Shown: positions 51,816 through 61,249, numbered from the stretch's first letter. The stretch is 64,000 nucleotides of DNA from Veillonellaceae bacterium (GCA_900766245.1 CAAFUR010000027.1:49681-113680), one strand, 5' to 3'. A program made the numbers and translations. Notes: generated by a model from the letters alone, not told the origin.

Positions 51816-52826
51816 TTAGAAAATACCGATGAGTAATTGCATGCCAAGACTAGTCAGGATGATAGCAATCCAGCAAAGGGCTCCAAGAAAAATGGATTTT
51901 CCACTGGATTTGATCATAGCAATGAGGTTGGTTTTGAGACCAATAGCACTCATAGCTATGATGATGAGGAATTTGGAGAGTTGTTTGAGAGGTGAAAAGA
52001 AGCTATTGCTGACACCGAAAGATGTGAGAAGAGTAGTTAGCAGAGAACCTAGGATAAAGTAGAGAATGAAAACGGGGAAGATTTTTTTAAGCTTTACTCC
52101 TTGGTTGTTTCCTTGTTGACGGCTTTGCCAATAGGAGAGGAAGAGAGTAATAGGGATAATAGCTAGAGTACGGGTCAGTTTGACAATAGTGGCAGACTCG
52201 AGAGTATTGCTTTGGTAAAGACTATCCCAAGCGCTAGCTGCGGCTGTTACAGAGGACGTATCGTTGACTGCAGTACCCGCAAAGAGAGCAAAACCTTCGT
52301 TGGAAAGATGGAGCCAAGAACCTAGAGTTGGAAAGATAAGAGCTGCCAAGACATTGAAGAAAAAGATAACAGAAATGGATTGGGCCACTTCTTTTTCCTT
52401 GGCGTGAATAACAGGAGCAGTCGCTGCAATGGCAGAACCGCCACAGATAGAAGAGCCTACACCAACCAGGATAGCTAGCTTTCTATCAAGGTTAAAAAAT
52501 CGTTGGAAAAAGAAAGCTATAATCAGAGCAATTGAAATAGTTGAGAGGATGACAGGAAGGGAAGATTTTCCAACCTCGAAAACTTGAGAGATATTGAGTC
52601 CAAATCCCAGTAAGATAACAGCGTACTGAAGCAATTTTTTTGAGCTATAAGTCAAGCCGGCATCTAGTTGTTTATAGGAAGTGAGAAAGGGATGGAGAAT
52701 CATTCCGATAAAAATGGCGAAAACAGGTGCTCCCACAACAGGCAGAAAGTCTCCTAAAACCCAAGAGATGATAGAAATGATCAGACAGGCTAACAGTCCT
52801 GCCCAATTTTTTGATAGAAATGACAT
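51816..52826 (-). CDS. YeiH-family putative sulfate/anion exporter, probably streptococcal
   Basis: 336 residues, about nine or ten helices. It starts NWAGLLACLIISIISWVLGDFLPVVGAPVFAIFIGMIL and contains GVGSSICGGSAIAATAPVIHAKEKEVAQSISVIFFFNVLAALIFPTLG and GTAVNDTSSVTAAASAW, the UPF0324/YeiH signature. The biochemical substrate is not established. The ATG follows GGAGGT. The sequence and the surrounding spacers look streptococcal as remembered. A TATAAT (minus, 52859-52854) lies just upstream. Confidence 0.9.
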   Translation of the reverse strand: MSFLSKNWAGLLACLIISIISWVLGDFLPVVGAPVFAIFIGMILHPFLTSYKQLDAGLTYSSKKLLQYAVILLGFGLNISQVFEVGKSSLPVILSTISIALIIAFFFQRFFNLDRKLAILVGVGSSICGGSAIAATAPVIHAKEKEVAQSISVIFFFNVLAALIFPTLGSWLHLSNEGFALFAGTAVNDTSSVTAAASAWDSLYQSNTLESATIVKLTRTLAIIPITLFLSYWQSRQQGNNQGVKLKKIFPVFILYFILGSLLTTLLTSFGVSNSFFSPLKQLSKFLIIIAMSAIGLKTNLIAMIKSSGKSIFLGALCWIAIILTSLGMQLLIGIF

Positions 52827-53162
52827 AAAAACCTCCGAAAATAAATATACCTTATTATAACCTTATTTATCAGAAAAATAAAATCGAAAATAGAAAGTAG
52901 GAATAAGGTAGTAAATTAAAGGAATTTTGCGGTCAGAGAGCTTTTTGTAATATAATAGATAGATCAATTCATCATAAAAAAATGACCAATTTTTGACCTA
53001 AATTTATGGGTTAAATTTTTTGGGGCAAATAATATGGATTATACGGACAAAATCTATTGATTTTAAATAATAAATACCTATAAAAAACTAAATAATACAT
53101 AATAAGAGTTTGTGATATAATTGATATATATTTTTGTTACTAAATACTATGAGGTACTAACA
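52827..53162. other. Right boundary spacer with orphan promoter and exoA promoter
   Basis: A plus-strand promoter TTGCGG-N18-TATAAT (52927-52956) points to no nearby gene, as if its gene stayed in the donor. A second promoter, extended -10 TGA-TATAAT (53113-53121), serves exoA. The right edge of the foreign segment probably lies between them. Confidence 0.6.
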
Positions 53163-53918
53163 ATGAAATTAATCTCTTGGAATGTCAATGGCTTGCGTGC
53201 AGCTATGACAAAAGGATTTATGGATGCATTCGATGCATTAGATGCAGATATGTTCTGCTTACAAGAAACAAAATTACAACCAGAGCAAATTGAAATGGTC
53301 TTGCCGAATCATGAACAATATTGGAATAGTGCAGTGAAAAAAGGCTATAGCGGTACGGCTATTTTCACAAAAGAAAAGCCAATTTCCGTAGTGAATGGCA
53401 TTGGTATTGAAGAACATGACCAAGAAGGACGTGTGATCACGGCGGAATATGAAAAGTTCTACTTAGTTACGTGCTATACACCGAATAGCCAACGTGAATT
53501 GGCTCGCTTGGAGTACCGCATGGAATGGGAAGTGGCATTCCGTGAGTATTTACTAGCATTAGATGCGAAAAAGCCAGTCATCCTTTGTGGTGACCTTAAC
53601 GTAGCGCACCAAGAAATCGACTTGAAAAACCCGAAAACTAACCGTAAGAACGCTGGTTTCAGTGATGAAGAACGTGAAAAAATGACAGAACTGTTAGCAG
53701 CTGGATTTACAGATACATTCCGCTATTTATACCCTGATGCTGTAGATGCTTACAGCTGGTGGTCCTATATGGGCAAAGCTCGTGAACGGAACGTAGGGTG
53801 GAGAATTGACTACTTTTTAGTATCCAATAGCATTGCTGATAAAATCCAAGAGGCAAAAATCCATGCAGATATTTTTGGATCTGACCATTGCCCAGTAGAA
53901 CTAGTTATCGATTTATAA
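53163..53918 (+). CDS. exoA: Exodeoxyribonuclease III
   Basis: AP endonuclease/3' exonuclease for base excision repair. About 251 residues: MKLISWNVNGLRAAMTKGF, FCLQETKLQ (Glu ligand), VTCYTPNSQRELARLEYR, LCGDLNVAHQEIDL (Asp/Asn), WWSYMGKARERNVGWRIDYFLVS and GSDHCPVELVI (catalytic His). The ATG at 53163 is preferred over an upstream ATG because it gives the conserved start. It resumes the native gene order after the foreign segment. Confidence 0.96.
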   Translation: MKLISWNVNGLRAAMTKGFMDAFDALDADMFCLQETKLQPEQIEMVLPNHEQYWNSAVKKGYSGTAIFTKEKPISVVNGIGIEEHDQEGRVITAEYEKFYLVTCYTPNSQRELARLEYRMEWEVAFREYLLALDAKKPVILCGDLNVAHQEIDLKNPKTNRKNAGFSDEEREKMTELLAAGFTDTFRYLYPDAVDAYSWWSYMGKARERNVGWRIDYFLVSNSIADKIQEAKIHADIFGSDHCPVELVIDL

Positions 53919-53939
53919 TGTGTGTGGCGAGCGTATAGT

Positions 53940-54605
53940 ATGTCAGTATTACATTTTGAACATATCTCTTTAGAGATTCATGGTCGTCCAATTTTACAGG
54001 ATATTTCTTTTGAGGTTCAACAAGGTGAAAGCATCACTATTGTAGGGCCTTCTGGGAGCGGTAAGAGTACGATATTAAAATTGGCAAGTTCCTTGGTATC
54101 TCCTAAGGAAGGTACGATTTTCTTTCATGGTAGGCCTATCGAAAGCTATGCTCCTACAGAATATCGCCAACGAGTAGCCTATTGTTTTCAGCAACCTTAT
54201 TTATTCGGACAAACGGTGCGAGGGAATTTATCCTTTCCTTTTACTATGAGAGGTCGTTCTGTTGACGAAACAAGAATCAAAGACCTATTCGATTTGTTTC
54301 ATATGGATCTACAGTTGTTAGAGAAGTCGAATACGGAGTTATCCGGTGGCGAAATGCAACGAATTTGCTTGATTCGTAGTTTGCTGTTTGCCCCTGAAGT
54401 GTTGCTATTAGATGAGGTGACGTCTGCTTTGGACACAGAAAATACGGAGTGGGTAGAACAAGGTCTTATGCAGTTGCATAAAGAAGGATTAACCTTGTTA
54501 CAGGTGACCCATAATCTAGACCAAAGTGTTCGTATGGGGCAACGTCGTATCACTGTGAAAGATGGACATATTGCAGATTGTGAGGTGCTACATGGGGAGC
54601 TTTAA
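53940..54605 (+). CDS. fetA: FetA-like ABC transporter ATPase
   Basis: About 221 residues. Walker A GPSGSGKSTILKLA near residue 38, signature LSGGEMQRICLIRSL near residue 133, Walker B VLLLDEVTSALD near residue 157, switch His VTHN near residue 185. With the FetB permease it is linked in E. coli to iron export and peroxide resistance. The ATG at 53940 starts the domain; an upstream GTG at 53922 adds six residues. It overlaps fetB. Confidence 0.9.
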   Translation: MSVLHFEHISLEIHGRPILQDISFEVQQGESITIVGPSGSGKSTILKLASSLVSPKEGTIFFHGRPIESYAPTEYRQRVAYCFQQPYLFGQTVRGNLSFPFTMRGRSVDETRIKDLFDLFHMDLQLLEKSNTELSGGEMQRICLIRSLLFAPEVLLLDEVTSALDTENTEWVEQGLMQLHKEGLTLLQVTHNLDQSVRMGQRRITVKDGHIADCEVLHGEL

Positions 54606-55365
54606 TGCCTTATCTAATGAATCCTTAATGATGGCAACAGTGCTTATCGTCATGGCTGTCATCGTGTCCTATCAACAGCGGTTGCGATTGGAACTAGAAA
54701 TATTGCACAGCGCTTTGCGAGCGGTAGTGCAACTAGTGGTGGTAGGCTATGTACTCCATTTCATCTTTGGTGCCGACCATCCGCTCTTTACGGGTGGCGT
54801 ATTGCTTGTGATGCTGATTAGTGCTGCTATCAATGGAGGTAAACGAGGAGCTGGCATCAAACATGCTTCATGGATTGCAGGTGTCAGCATCGGTATTGGT
54901 GCTGTCCTTACGTTAGCAGTATTATTAAGTGCTAAGGTCTTATCCTTTACGCCCTATCAAATGATTCCTGTAGGAGGCATGGTTATGTCGGGGTCTATGG
55001 TGGCAGTAGGATTGTGTTTCCGCCAAATTATAACGAGCTTTAAGCGACGCCAACAAGAGATTCAGATTAAGTTAGCCTTGGGAGCTACGCCTATGCAGTC
55101 CTGTAAAGCCATCTTGCGAGAAGCTCTGATATTTAGCTTAGAACCGACCATCGATAGTGCGAAAACATTGGGCATTGTGGCCTTGCCAGGGATGATGACA
55201 GGCCTAATTTTGGCAGGCATGAGTCCTATGGAGGCCATCAAATACCAAATTATCGTCATTTTCATGACTTTTTCAACCGTATCCATTGCCATTGCCATAG
55301 CAGGATACTTGAGTTGTCGACAATTTTTTAATACCAAAGAACAGCTGATTCTATCTGATTCGTGA
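54592..55365 (+). CDS. fetB: FetB-like ABC transporter permease (UPF0014)
   Basis: About 257 residues, seven or eight helices, with IKLALGATPMQSCKAILREALIFSLEPTIDSAKTLGIVALPGMMTGLILAGMSPMEAIKYQI, the UPF0014 signature. The ATG at 54592 has GAGGTG seven bases upstream and overlaps fetA by 14 bases. The end of the frame lies inside the terminator hairpin that follows. Confidence 0.9.
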   Translation: MGSFNALSNESLMMATVLIVMAVIVSYQQRLRLELEILHSALRAVVQLVVVGYVLHFIFGADHPLFTGGVLLVMLISAAINGGKRGAGIKHASWIAGVSIGIGAVLTLAVLLSAKVLSFTPYQMIPVGGMVMSGSMVAVGLCFRQIITSFKRRQQEIQIKLALGATPMQSCKAILREALIFSLEPTIDSAKTLGIVALPGMMTGLILAGMSPMEAIKYQIIVIFMTFSTVSIAIAIAGYLSCRQFFNTKEQLILSDS

Positions 55366-55384
55366 TAGAATCAGCTTCTTTTTT
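55344..55384 (+). terminator. fetAB terminator overlapping the fetB 3' end
   Basis: A 12-bp stem GCTGATTCTATC/GATAGAATCAGC (55344-55355 with 55364-55375) with TTCTTTTTT. The left arm lies inside fetB; the stop codon is at the start of the right arm. Confidence 0.9.
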
Positions 55385-55517
55385 ACAATAGTGTTTTTAA
55401 AGTTTTAACTTACCTATAAAGTAAGTAGGATTTTTTGAAAATCTATAGTCATAAGGAATGAGTTGTGTTACTATTAGGATATACACATTCTATTTATATG
55501 TAAAACGAGGTGGTATT

Positions 55518-56774
55518 ATGGCAAATTACAACCCTTACGAAAATATGCTGCAAACATTAGACTTAGCAGCGGACACATTGGGCATTCCACGCAATGACTA
55601 TGAAGTGTTGCGTCACCCTGAACGTGAAATGAACGTGGCGATTCCAGTACAAATGGATGATGGACATGTGGAAGTATTTACTGGTTACCGTTGCCAACAT
55701 AGCTCTGTTCTTGGCGCATCTAAAGGTGGTCTTCGCTTTCATCCAGATGCAGATGAAAATGAAGTGCGCGCTTTAGGTGCGTGGATGACCATCAAAAATG
55801 CCATTGCTCATTTACCATATGGCGGTGGCAAAGGCGGTATCAAGGTAGATCCGAAAAAACTAAGTGAAAGAGAGTTGGAGCGTTTAACACGTGGTTTCGT
55901 TCGTAAAATTGCTCCTATCATTGGGGTAGAACGAGATGTGCCAGCTCCTGATGTGAACACAAATCCGCAAATTATGTCTTGGATTGTTGATGAGTACAGT
56001 GCGTTAACTGGTCAATGGACACCAGGGATTGTAACAGGTAAACCATTAGCCATCGGTGGTTCTTTAGGTCGTAATGAAGCGACAGGTCGTGGCTGTATGT
56101 TCACATTGCTTTCCTACTTGGAAAAACAAAATAAATCTATCAAAGATTTGACGATTGCTGTACAAGGGTTTGGTAATGTAGGCTCTGTTGGTGCTTTATT
56201 GATGCACCGTGAAGGAGCTAAAATCGTTGCCATCGGTGACGTACATGGATCTCTGTACAATGCAAACGGCATCGATGTAGAAAAAGCTTACGAATATGCA
56301 AATTCTCATGGCCGTTCTTTAGAAGGCTACGAAGAGCCGGGTATGACACGAATCCCTAATCCAGATTTATTGTTATTGGACGTAGACGTGCTATACTTAG
56401 CGGCCTTAGAAAACCAAGTGAACGAAGCCAATATGAAAGATGTAAAAGCGAAATTAATCTTGGAAGGTGCTAACGGACCATTAACCAAAGATGCAGACTT
56501 ATACTTCTTTGAAAAAGGTATTCCTGTATTGCCAGATGTATTAGCGAATGGCGGTGGCGTGGTGGTATCCTATTATGAATGGGTACAAAATAAAGCTGGC
56601 TTCTACTGGTCTGAGGAAGAAGTAAACGAAAAATTAGCGAAGAATATGAAGAAAAGCTTTGAAGAAGTATGGGCTATGCAAGAAGAATTTAAAGTATACC
56701 CAAGGCTGGCTGCGTACATGGTGGCATTGCGTCGTTTAGTAGAAGCATTAAAAATTAAAGGATATAACGGTTAA
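55518..56774 (+). CDS. gdhA: Glutamate dehydrogenase
   Basis: Interconverts glutamate and 2-oxoglutarate with ammonia. About 418 residues, typical of RocG/GudB-type enzymes: DDGHVEVFTGYRCQHSSVLGASKGGLRFHP (catalytic Lys), LPYGGGKGGIKVDP, GVERDVPAPDVNTNPQIMSWIVDEYS and the Rossmann loop VQGFGNVGSVGALL near residue 215. The ATG at 55518 has GAGGTGG upstream; 20 upstream codons are not family-like. Standing alone with its own terminator. Confidence 0.95.
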   Translation: MANYNPYENMLQTLDLAADTLGIPRNDYEVLRHPEREMNVAIPVQMDDGHVEVFTGYRCQHSSVLGASKGGLRFHPDADENEVRALGAWMTIKNAIAHLPYGGGKGGIKVDPKKLSERELERLTRGFVRKIAPIIGVERDVPAPDVNTNPQIMSWIVDEYSALTGQWTPGIVTGKPLAIGGSLGRNEATGRGCMFTLLSYLEKQNKSIKDLTIAVQGFGNVGSVGALLMHREGAKIVAIGDVHGSLYNANGIDVEKAYEYANSHGRSLEGYEEPGMTRIPNPDLLLLDVDVLYLAALENQVNEANMKDVKAKLILEGANGPLTKDADLYFFEKGIPVLPDVLANGGGVVVSYYEWVQNKAGFYWSEEEVNEKLAKNMKKSFEEVWAMQEEFKVYPRLAAYMVALRRLVEALKIKGYNG

Positions 56775-56885
56775 TATATCTGCCCTATCTGCTCATCTTA
56801 GATGATGTAATACTTACTAGAGAGCTAGATGTTGTTATCATAACTAGATAGTCAGATGGAAACATAGATTGTAACGGTATATGAG

Positions 56886-56934
56886 AAAAGGAACTATACA
56901 AGATCGAATGATTTTTGCATAGTTCCTTTTTTGT
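56886..56934 (+). terminator. gdhA terminator
   Basis: AAAAGGAACTAT/ATAGTTCCTTTT (56886-56897 with 56919-56930) followed by TTTT. Confidence 0.9.
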
Positions 56935-56962
56935 GCTTTGTATAGGTTTTACTAAAGAAGAA

Positions 56963-56997
56963 AGGTCCTCCGTCTATTTTACAATAGACGGGGACCT
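56963..56997 (-). terminator. Terminator of the pyrFE operon
   Basis: AGGTCC-CCGTCTATT paired with AATAGACGG-GGACCT over a 4-nt loop (56963-56978 with 56983-56997); the minus-strand tail is T-rich. Confidence 0.8.
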
Positions 56998-57018
56998 ATT
57001 TAGGTATATATCAGAGTT

Positions 57019-57606
57019 TTATTTAATATGTTTACTACCACGTTCTGTCATCGGTGTGCCATTTTGGCAAAGTGGGCATGCATCAGCTTCAAATGTTGGT
57101 ACTGTTAAGTTCAACAAGGCTTGTACTTTTTCTTTTGGCACACCAAAGTCTGCTTTACCACCGCTGCGGTTTACAAGAAGGCCTACGCCAACGATTTCAC
57201 CGCCAGCTTCGTTTACAACATCTACTACTTCACGAACGGATCCGCCTGTGGTTACGATGTCTTCTACGATAAGAACACGTTGTCCTTTTTCAATGCGGAA
57301 ACCACGACGCAATGTCATTTTACCTTTTTCTCGTTCTGTAAAGATAGCACGAGTGCCTAAGGCTTTACCTACTTCGTGAGCCAATAAGATGCCACCAGTC
57401 ATAGGTCCGATCACAAGCTCTACATTTTGATTTTCAAAACGACGAGCTAACTCTTGGCATAATTGTTCTGTATATTTTGGATGGGATAAGACGTTAAATT
57501 TTTCTACATACATAGGGCTGTGAAGGCCAGATGTTAGCAAGAAATGTCCTTCTAAAATAGCTTGTGTGTCGATCAATAATTGTTTTACATTCTCTTCTGT
57601 CATCAT
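57019..57606 (-). CDS. pyrE: Orotate phosphoribosyltransferase
   Basis: Adds ribose phosphate from PRPP to orotate. 195 residues with FLLTSGLHSPMYVEKFNVL, PMTGGILLAHEVG, the PRPP loop VLIVEDIVTTGGSVREVVD near residue 112, and a C-terminal CPLCQNG. Two ATG codons in tandem; either could start. Two bases separate it from pyrF upstream. Confidence 0.96.
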   Translation of the reverse strand: MMTEENVKQLLIDTQAILEGHFLLTSGLHSPMYVEKFNVLSHPKYTEQLCQELARRFENQNVELVIGPMTGGILLAHEVGKALGTRAIFTEREKGKMTLRRGFRIEKGQRVLIVEDIVTTGGSVREVVDVVNEAGGEIVGVGLLVNRSGGKADFGVPKEKVQALLNLTVPTFEADACPLCQNGTPMTERGSKHIK

Positions 57607-57608
57607 TT

Positions 57609-58322
57609 TTAAACTGTCTCCATTTCCTCAACAATTAAACGAACTGCTTCTTGTGGATTTTCTGCTTGTGTAATTGGTCGTCCTACCACAATGCGAGAGG
57701 CCCCATCTTGTAAAGCGCTACTAGGGGTAGCAATACGTTTTTGGTCGTTAGTAGCGGCAAACGATGGACGGATACCTGGTGTGACGATTAAGAAATCTTC
57801 TCCGCAGGCTTCACGAATTAGTTTCGCTTCTAATGGGGAAGCCACAACACCATCTACACCAGCCTCTTTAGCTAGTTTAGCTAGTTTTACTACATGGTCT
57901 GAAATTGGTAAAGACCCACCAATAGCGGACCAGTTTTCATCATCAAAGCTAGTTAGCGCTGTAATCGCCAATAGTTTAGGACGCTCAATGCCTAGTTCAG
58001 CAGCTTGTTCTTTGGCAGCGTTCATAGCCGCTTCCATCATCACTTTGCCACCTTGACTGTGGATGGTGATTAACTTGGCCCCCAAACGAGTTAATGATTT
58101 AATACCATGGGCTACCGTATTTGGAATATCATGTAACTTCAAGTCAAGAAATACGGATTTATTGTGGTCCCGTAAAAATGCTACAGTTTGTTCACCTGCT
58201 GCATAAAATAATTCCATACCAACTTTATAATAGCTGACGGAATCGCCTAAGGATGTTACGATGGATTTCATCTCCTCTAGTGAGGACACATCTAAGGCTA
58301 CAATTAAACGATCATCTGCCAT
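57609..58322 (-). CDS. pyrF: Orotidine 5'-phosphate decarboxylase
   Basis: Makes UMP. 237 residues: LIVALDVSSLEEM, the catalytic FLDLKLHDIPNTVAHGIKS motif (Asp-Lys-x-x-Asp near residue 60), LLAITALTSFDDENW and VTPGIRPSFAATNDQKRIATPSSAL. Just upstream of pyrE in the same operon, completing UMP synthesis. Confidence 0.97.
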   Translation of the reverse strand: MADDRLIVALDVSSLEEMKSIVTSLGDSVSYYKVGMELFYAAGEQTVAFLRDHNKSVFLDLKLHDIPNTVAHGIKSLTRLGAKLITIHSQGGKVMMEAAMNAAKEQAAELGIERPKLLAITALTSFDDENWSAIGGSLPISDHVVKLAKLAKEAGVDGVVASPLEAKLIREACGEDFLIVTPGIRPSFAATNDQKRIATPSSALQDGASRIVVGRPITQAENPQEAVRLIVEEMETV

Positions 58323-58351
58323 AGGAACCTCCTTGTTTCACAAATCGTACT

Positions 58352-58425
58352 ATTATTTCATAGTTTATAGTGAAAGTCAAGAACTTTATATATTCGTTGA
58401 AATTTGAATGACTATAATTTATAAT
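58352..58425. promoter_or_regulatory. Divergent promoters of pyrF and the ACT-domain gene
   Basis: Minus strand for pyrF: TTGACT (58380-58375), 17-nt spacer, AATAAT (58357-58352). Plus strand for the ACT gene: TTGAAA (58397-58402), 17-nt spacer, TATAAT (58420-58425). Confidence 0.8.
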
Positions 58426-58465
58426 GAAACTACAATTGGATACGTATTTGATAGGAGATGAAAAT

Positions 58466-58735
58466 ATGAAATTAGTTGTGACAGTGGTAGGGCAAGACAG
58501 AGTAGGTATTATTGCGGGAGTGACTCGTGTGTTAGCGGACAATGAAGTAAATGTAGTATCCATTAACCAAACTATTTTGGATGGTATCTTTAATATGATC
58601 ATGATGTGTGAGGTCAGTGACTCCGCTGATTTAAGTGGTATCCAAAAAGCGTTAGCAGCAGAAGGAGAACGATTAGGGGTTCAAATTTTAGCGCAAAATG
58701 CAGCGATCTTTTTAAGCATGCATCGAGTGGGATAA
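58466..58735 (+). CDS. ACT-domain protein (UPF0237)
   Basis: About 89 residues, a single ACT domain: VVTVVGQDRVGIIAGVTRVLADNEVNVVSINQTILDGIFNM. ACT domains bind amino acids and regulate partner enzymes. It always pairs with the PFL/DUF711 protein that follows, so the two probably work together. The ATG at 58466 follows AGGAG; the earlier ATG at 58424 is not preferred. Confidence 0.92.
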   Translation: MKLVVTVVGQDRVGIIAGVTRVLADNEVNVVSINQTILDGIFNMIMMCEVSDSADLSGIQKALAAEGERLGVQILAQNAAIFLSMHRVG

Positions 58736-58747
58736 GCGAGGGTACCT

Positions 58748-60106
58748 ATGTTAAGTATTGAAAATATTTTAGAAACGAATCGGATGATTCAAGATAATAA
58801 GTTAGATGTGCGGACCATCACGATGGGGATTAGCCTATTAGGATGTATCTCGGAAGATGGGGAGCGTATGTGCACTCGTATTTACGACCATATTACGAAG
58901 GAAGCAGAATATTTAGTGAAAACAGGGGAAGATTTAGAGCGTGAACTAGGAGTACCTATTATTAATAAACGTATTTCTGTGACACCAACTTCTTTAATTG
59001 GTGGTGCCTCCAACTTACCCAACTATGTGTCCATCGCTCGTGCCTTAGATCAAGCAGCAAAAGCAGTAGGTGTAAATTTTATCGGCGGTTTTTCTGCTTT
59101 AGTATCGAAAGGGTATACAGAGGGAGATCGCAAGCTCATAGCTTCCATTCCTGAAGCGTTAGCGACGACAGATATTGTATGTAGCTCTGTAGGCATCGGT
59201 TCTACAAAGGCAGGCATCAATATGGATGCAGTAGCTGACATGGGGCACATTGTGAAAGAAACAGCCCGTCTCACAGCCGATAGAGATGCTTTGGGTTGTG
59301 CGAAGCTAGTGATTTTCTGCAATCCTGTAGAAGATAATCCGTTCATGGCAGGGGCTTTCCATGGTGTCACAGAAGGTCAGACAACCATTAGTGTTGGCGT
59401 CAGTGGTCCAGGGGTTGTGAAACATGCTTTGGAATCTGTAAAAGGTGAACCATTTGATGTAGTAGCGGAAACGATTAAACGGACAGCTTTCAAAATTACT
59501 CGTGTAGGACAATTAGTAGCACAAGAGGCATCACGTAGATTGAATAAACAATTTGGTATTATTGATATTTCTTTAGCACCCACACCTGCCGTAGGGGACT
59601 CTGTAGCACATGTGCTAGAAGAAATGGGGTTAGAAGCGTGCGGTACCCATGGTACTACGGCAGCTTTGGCCTTGTTAAACGATGCTGTGAAAAAAGGTGG
59701 TCTTATGGCATCCTCTCACGTAGGTGGATTAAGTGGTGCTTTCATTCCTGTCAGCGAAGATAAAGGCATGATTGATGCGGTTACATTAGGCAGTTTGTCC
59801 TTAGATAAATTAGAAGCTATGACTTGTGTTTGCTCTGTGGGACTAGATATGATTGCGGTCCCTGGGGATACGTCGGCAGCCACTATCTCTGCTATCATTG
59901 CAGACGAGGCAGCTATCGGTATGATTAATAATAAAACTACCGCTGTACGACTCATTCCTGTACCAAATAAGACTGTAGGGGATATTGTAGAGTTTGGTGG
60001 ACTCTTGGGATATGCACCGATTATAAAAGTGCATCCATTTAGTTCGGAAGAGTTCATTCGCCGTGGTGGTCGTATTCCGGCGCCGGTACGTAGTTTGACT
60101 AACTAA
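58748..60106 (+). CDS. PFL-family/DUF711 (UPF0210) protein
   Basis: 452 residues. Matches UPF0210: MGISLLGCISEDGERMCTRIYDHI, PIINKRISVTPTSLIGG, FIGGFSALVSKGYTEGD and NCPVEDNPFMAGAFHG-like (NPVEDNPFMAGAFHG). It lies 12 bp after the ACT protein, the usual arrangement. Enzymatic role is not settled; some relatives resemble glycyl-radical/aldehyde-type folds. Length is normal. Confidence 0.9.
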   Translation: MLSIENILETNRMIQDNKLDVRTITMGISLLGCISEDGERMCTRIYDHITKEAEYLVKTGEDLERELGVPIINKRISVTPTSLIGGASNLPNYVSIARALDQAAKAVGVNFIGGFSALVSKGYTEGDRKLIASIPEALATTDIVCSSVGIGSTKAGINMDAVADMGHIVKETARLTADRDALGCAKLVIFCNPVEDNPFMAGAFHGVTEGQTTISVGVSGPGVVKHALESVKGEPFDVVAETIKRTAFKITRVGQLVAQEASRRLNKQFGIIDISLAPTPAVGDSVAHVLEEMGLEACGTHGTTAALALLNDAVKKGGLMASSHVGGLSGAFIPVSEDKGMIDAVTLGSLSLDKLEAMTCVCSVGLDMIAVPGDTSAATISAIIADEAAIGMINNKTTAVRLIPVPNKTVGDIVEFGGLLGYAPIIKVHPFSSEEFIRRGGRIPAPVRSLTN

Positions 60107-60141
60107 TACCTGTATACTAAGTATGAAAGTGAGGTTATCTC

Positions 60142-61098
60142 ATGAAACAAATTGTTGTGATGGAACCATTAGGAGTATCCGAAACATTGTTACAATCCCT
60201 AGCGGAGCCTTTCAAGGCAGAAGGCTATGAACTAGTCGTATACGGCACAAAGGAAACCAATCAAATAAAATTATTGGACCGTGTTCGTCAGGCGTCTATC
60301 ATTATCTTGGCGAATCAACCTTTGTCAGGTGAGATCATTCGCCAATGTCCAAAGTTGGAGTTTATTTCAGTGGCTTTCACAGGAGTAGACCATATTGATT
60401 TGGCGGCATGTCGTGAAAAAGGTATCGTCGTGAGCAATGCGGCAGGCTATTCCACACAAGCCGTTACAGAATTGGTGTTTGGATTAGCTATTTCCGTACT
60501 TCGTCATGTATTGCCTTGCGATGGTCGCACACGGACAGGTGGTACAAAAGATGGATTACCTGGATTTGAGCTACACGGTAAAACTTTTGGCGTCGTAGGA
60601 ACGGGTGCGATTGGTAGTGCTGTGGCTCGCATTGCGAAAGCTTTTGGCTGTAAGGTTATCGCCTATAACCGTTCAAAAAAACCTGAGTTAGTGGCAGAAG
60701 GGATTACTTTTACAGACCTAGACACAGTGGTACAAGAAGCAGATATTCTATCCTTACATGTACCATTAACAGAAGAGACACGCCATGTAATCGATGCAAC
60801 ACGCATTGATATGATGAAAGATACAGCCGTGTTAATCAATACGGCGCGTGGACCTGTGGTGGATAACGAAGCTTTGGCGAAAGCCTTGCATGCCGGTAAA
60901 TTACGTGGCGCAGGCATCGATGTATTTGAAGTAGAACCGCCAATCCCAACAGACCATCCATTATGCGATGCACCTCGTACAGTATTAACACCGCACATTG
61001 CCTTTGCGAGCCAAGAAGCATTTGTTACACGGGCTCATATCGTGATGGATAATATTGTGGCATTCCTAAATGGGGAACCTATGAATCGGGTGTGCTAA
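60142..61098 (+). CDS. D-isomer-specific 2-hydroxyacid dehydrogenase
   Basis: 318 residues. The NAD-binding motif GVVGTGAIGSAVARIAKAFG is near residue 152 (G-x-G-x-x-G). Catalytic residues: Arg in INTARGPVVDNEAL near residue 235, Glu in VFEVEPPIP near residue 264, His in LTPHIAFAS near residue 285. It reduces a 2-oxoacid to a D-2-hydroxyacid; glyoxylate, pyruvate or phenylpyruvate are possible. It precedes an iron-alcohol-dehydrogenase-fold protein. Confidence 0.93.
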   Translation: MKQIVVMEPLGVSETLLQSLAEPFKAEGYELVVYGTKETNQIKLLDRVRQASIIILANQPLSGEIIRQCPKLEFISVAFTGVDHIDLAACREKGIVVSNAAGYSTQAVTELVFGLAISVLRHVLPCDGRTRTGGTKDGLPGFELHGKTFGVVGTGAIGSAVARIAKAFGCKVIAYNRSKKPELVAEGITFTDLDTVVQEADILSLHVPLTEETRHVIDATRIDMMKDTAVLINTARGPVVDNEALAKALHAGKLRGAGIDVFEVEPPIPTDHPLCDAPRTVLTPHIAFASQEAFVTRAHIVMDNIVAFLNGEPMNRVC

Positions 61099-61156
61099 GA
61101 TATTCATAGAAATCACATATAACCATAGCACTATATATACACATCTCCTATAGTGA

Positions 61157-61185
61157 TTGCAATTTCCTTTCAATCGTCCTATAAT
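61157..61185 (+). promoter_or_regulatory. Promoter of the HcxA-like gene
   Basis: TTGCAA (61157-61162), 17-nt spacer, TATAAT (61180-61185). Confidence 0.82.
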
Positions 61186-61249
61186 ACTTTGTATTACGTT
61201 TTAATATACAATGGTACGCCCTAAATGGACTCATAGAAAGGATGATTGG

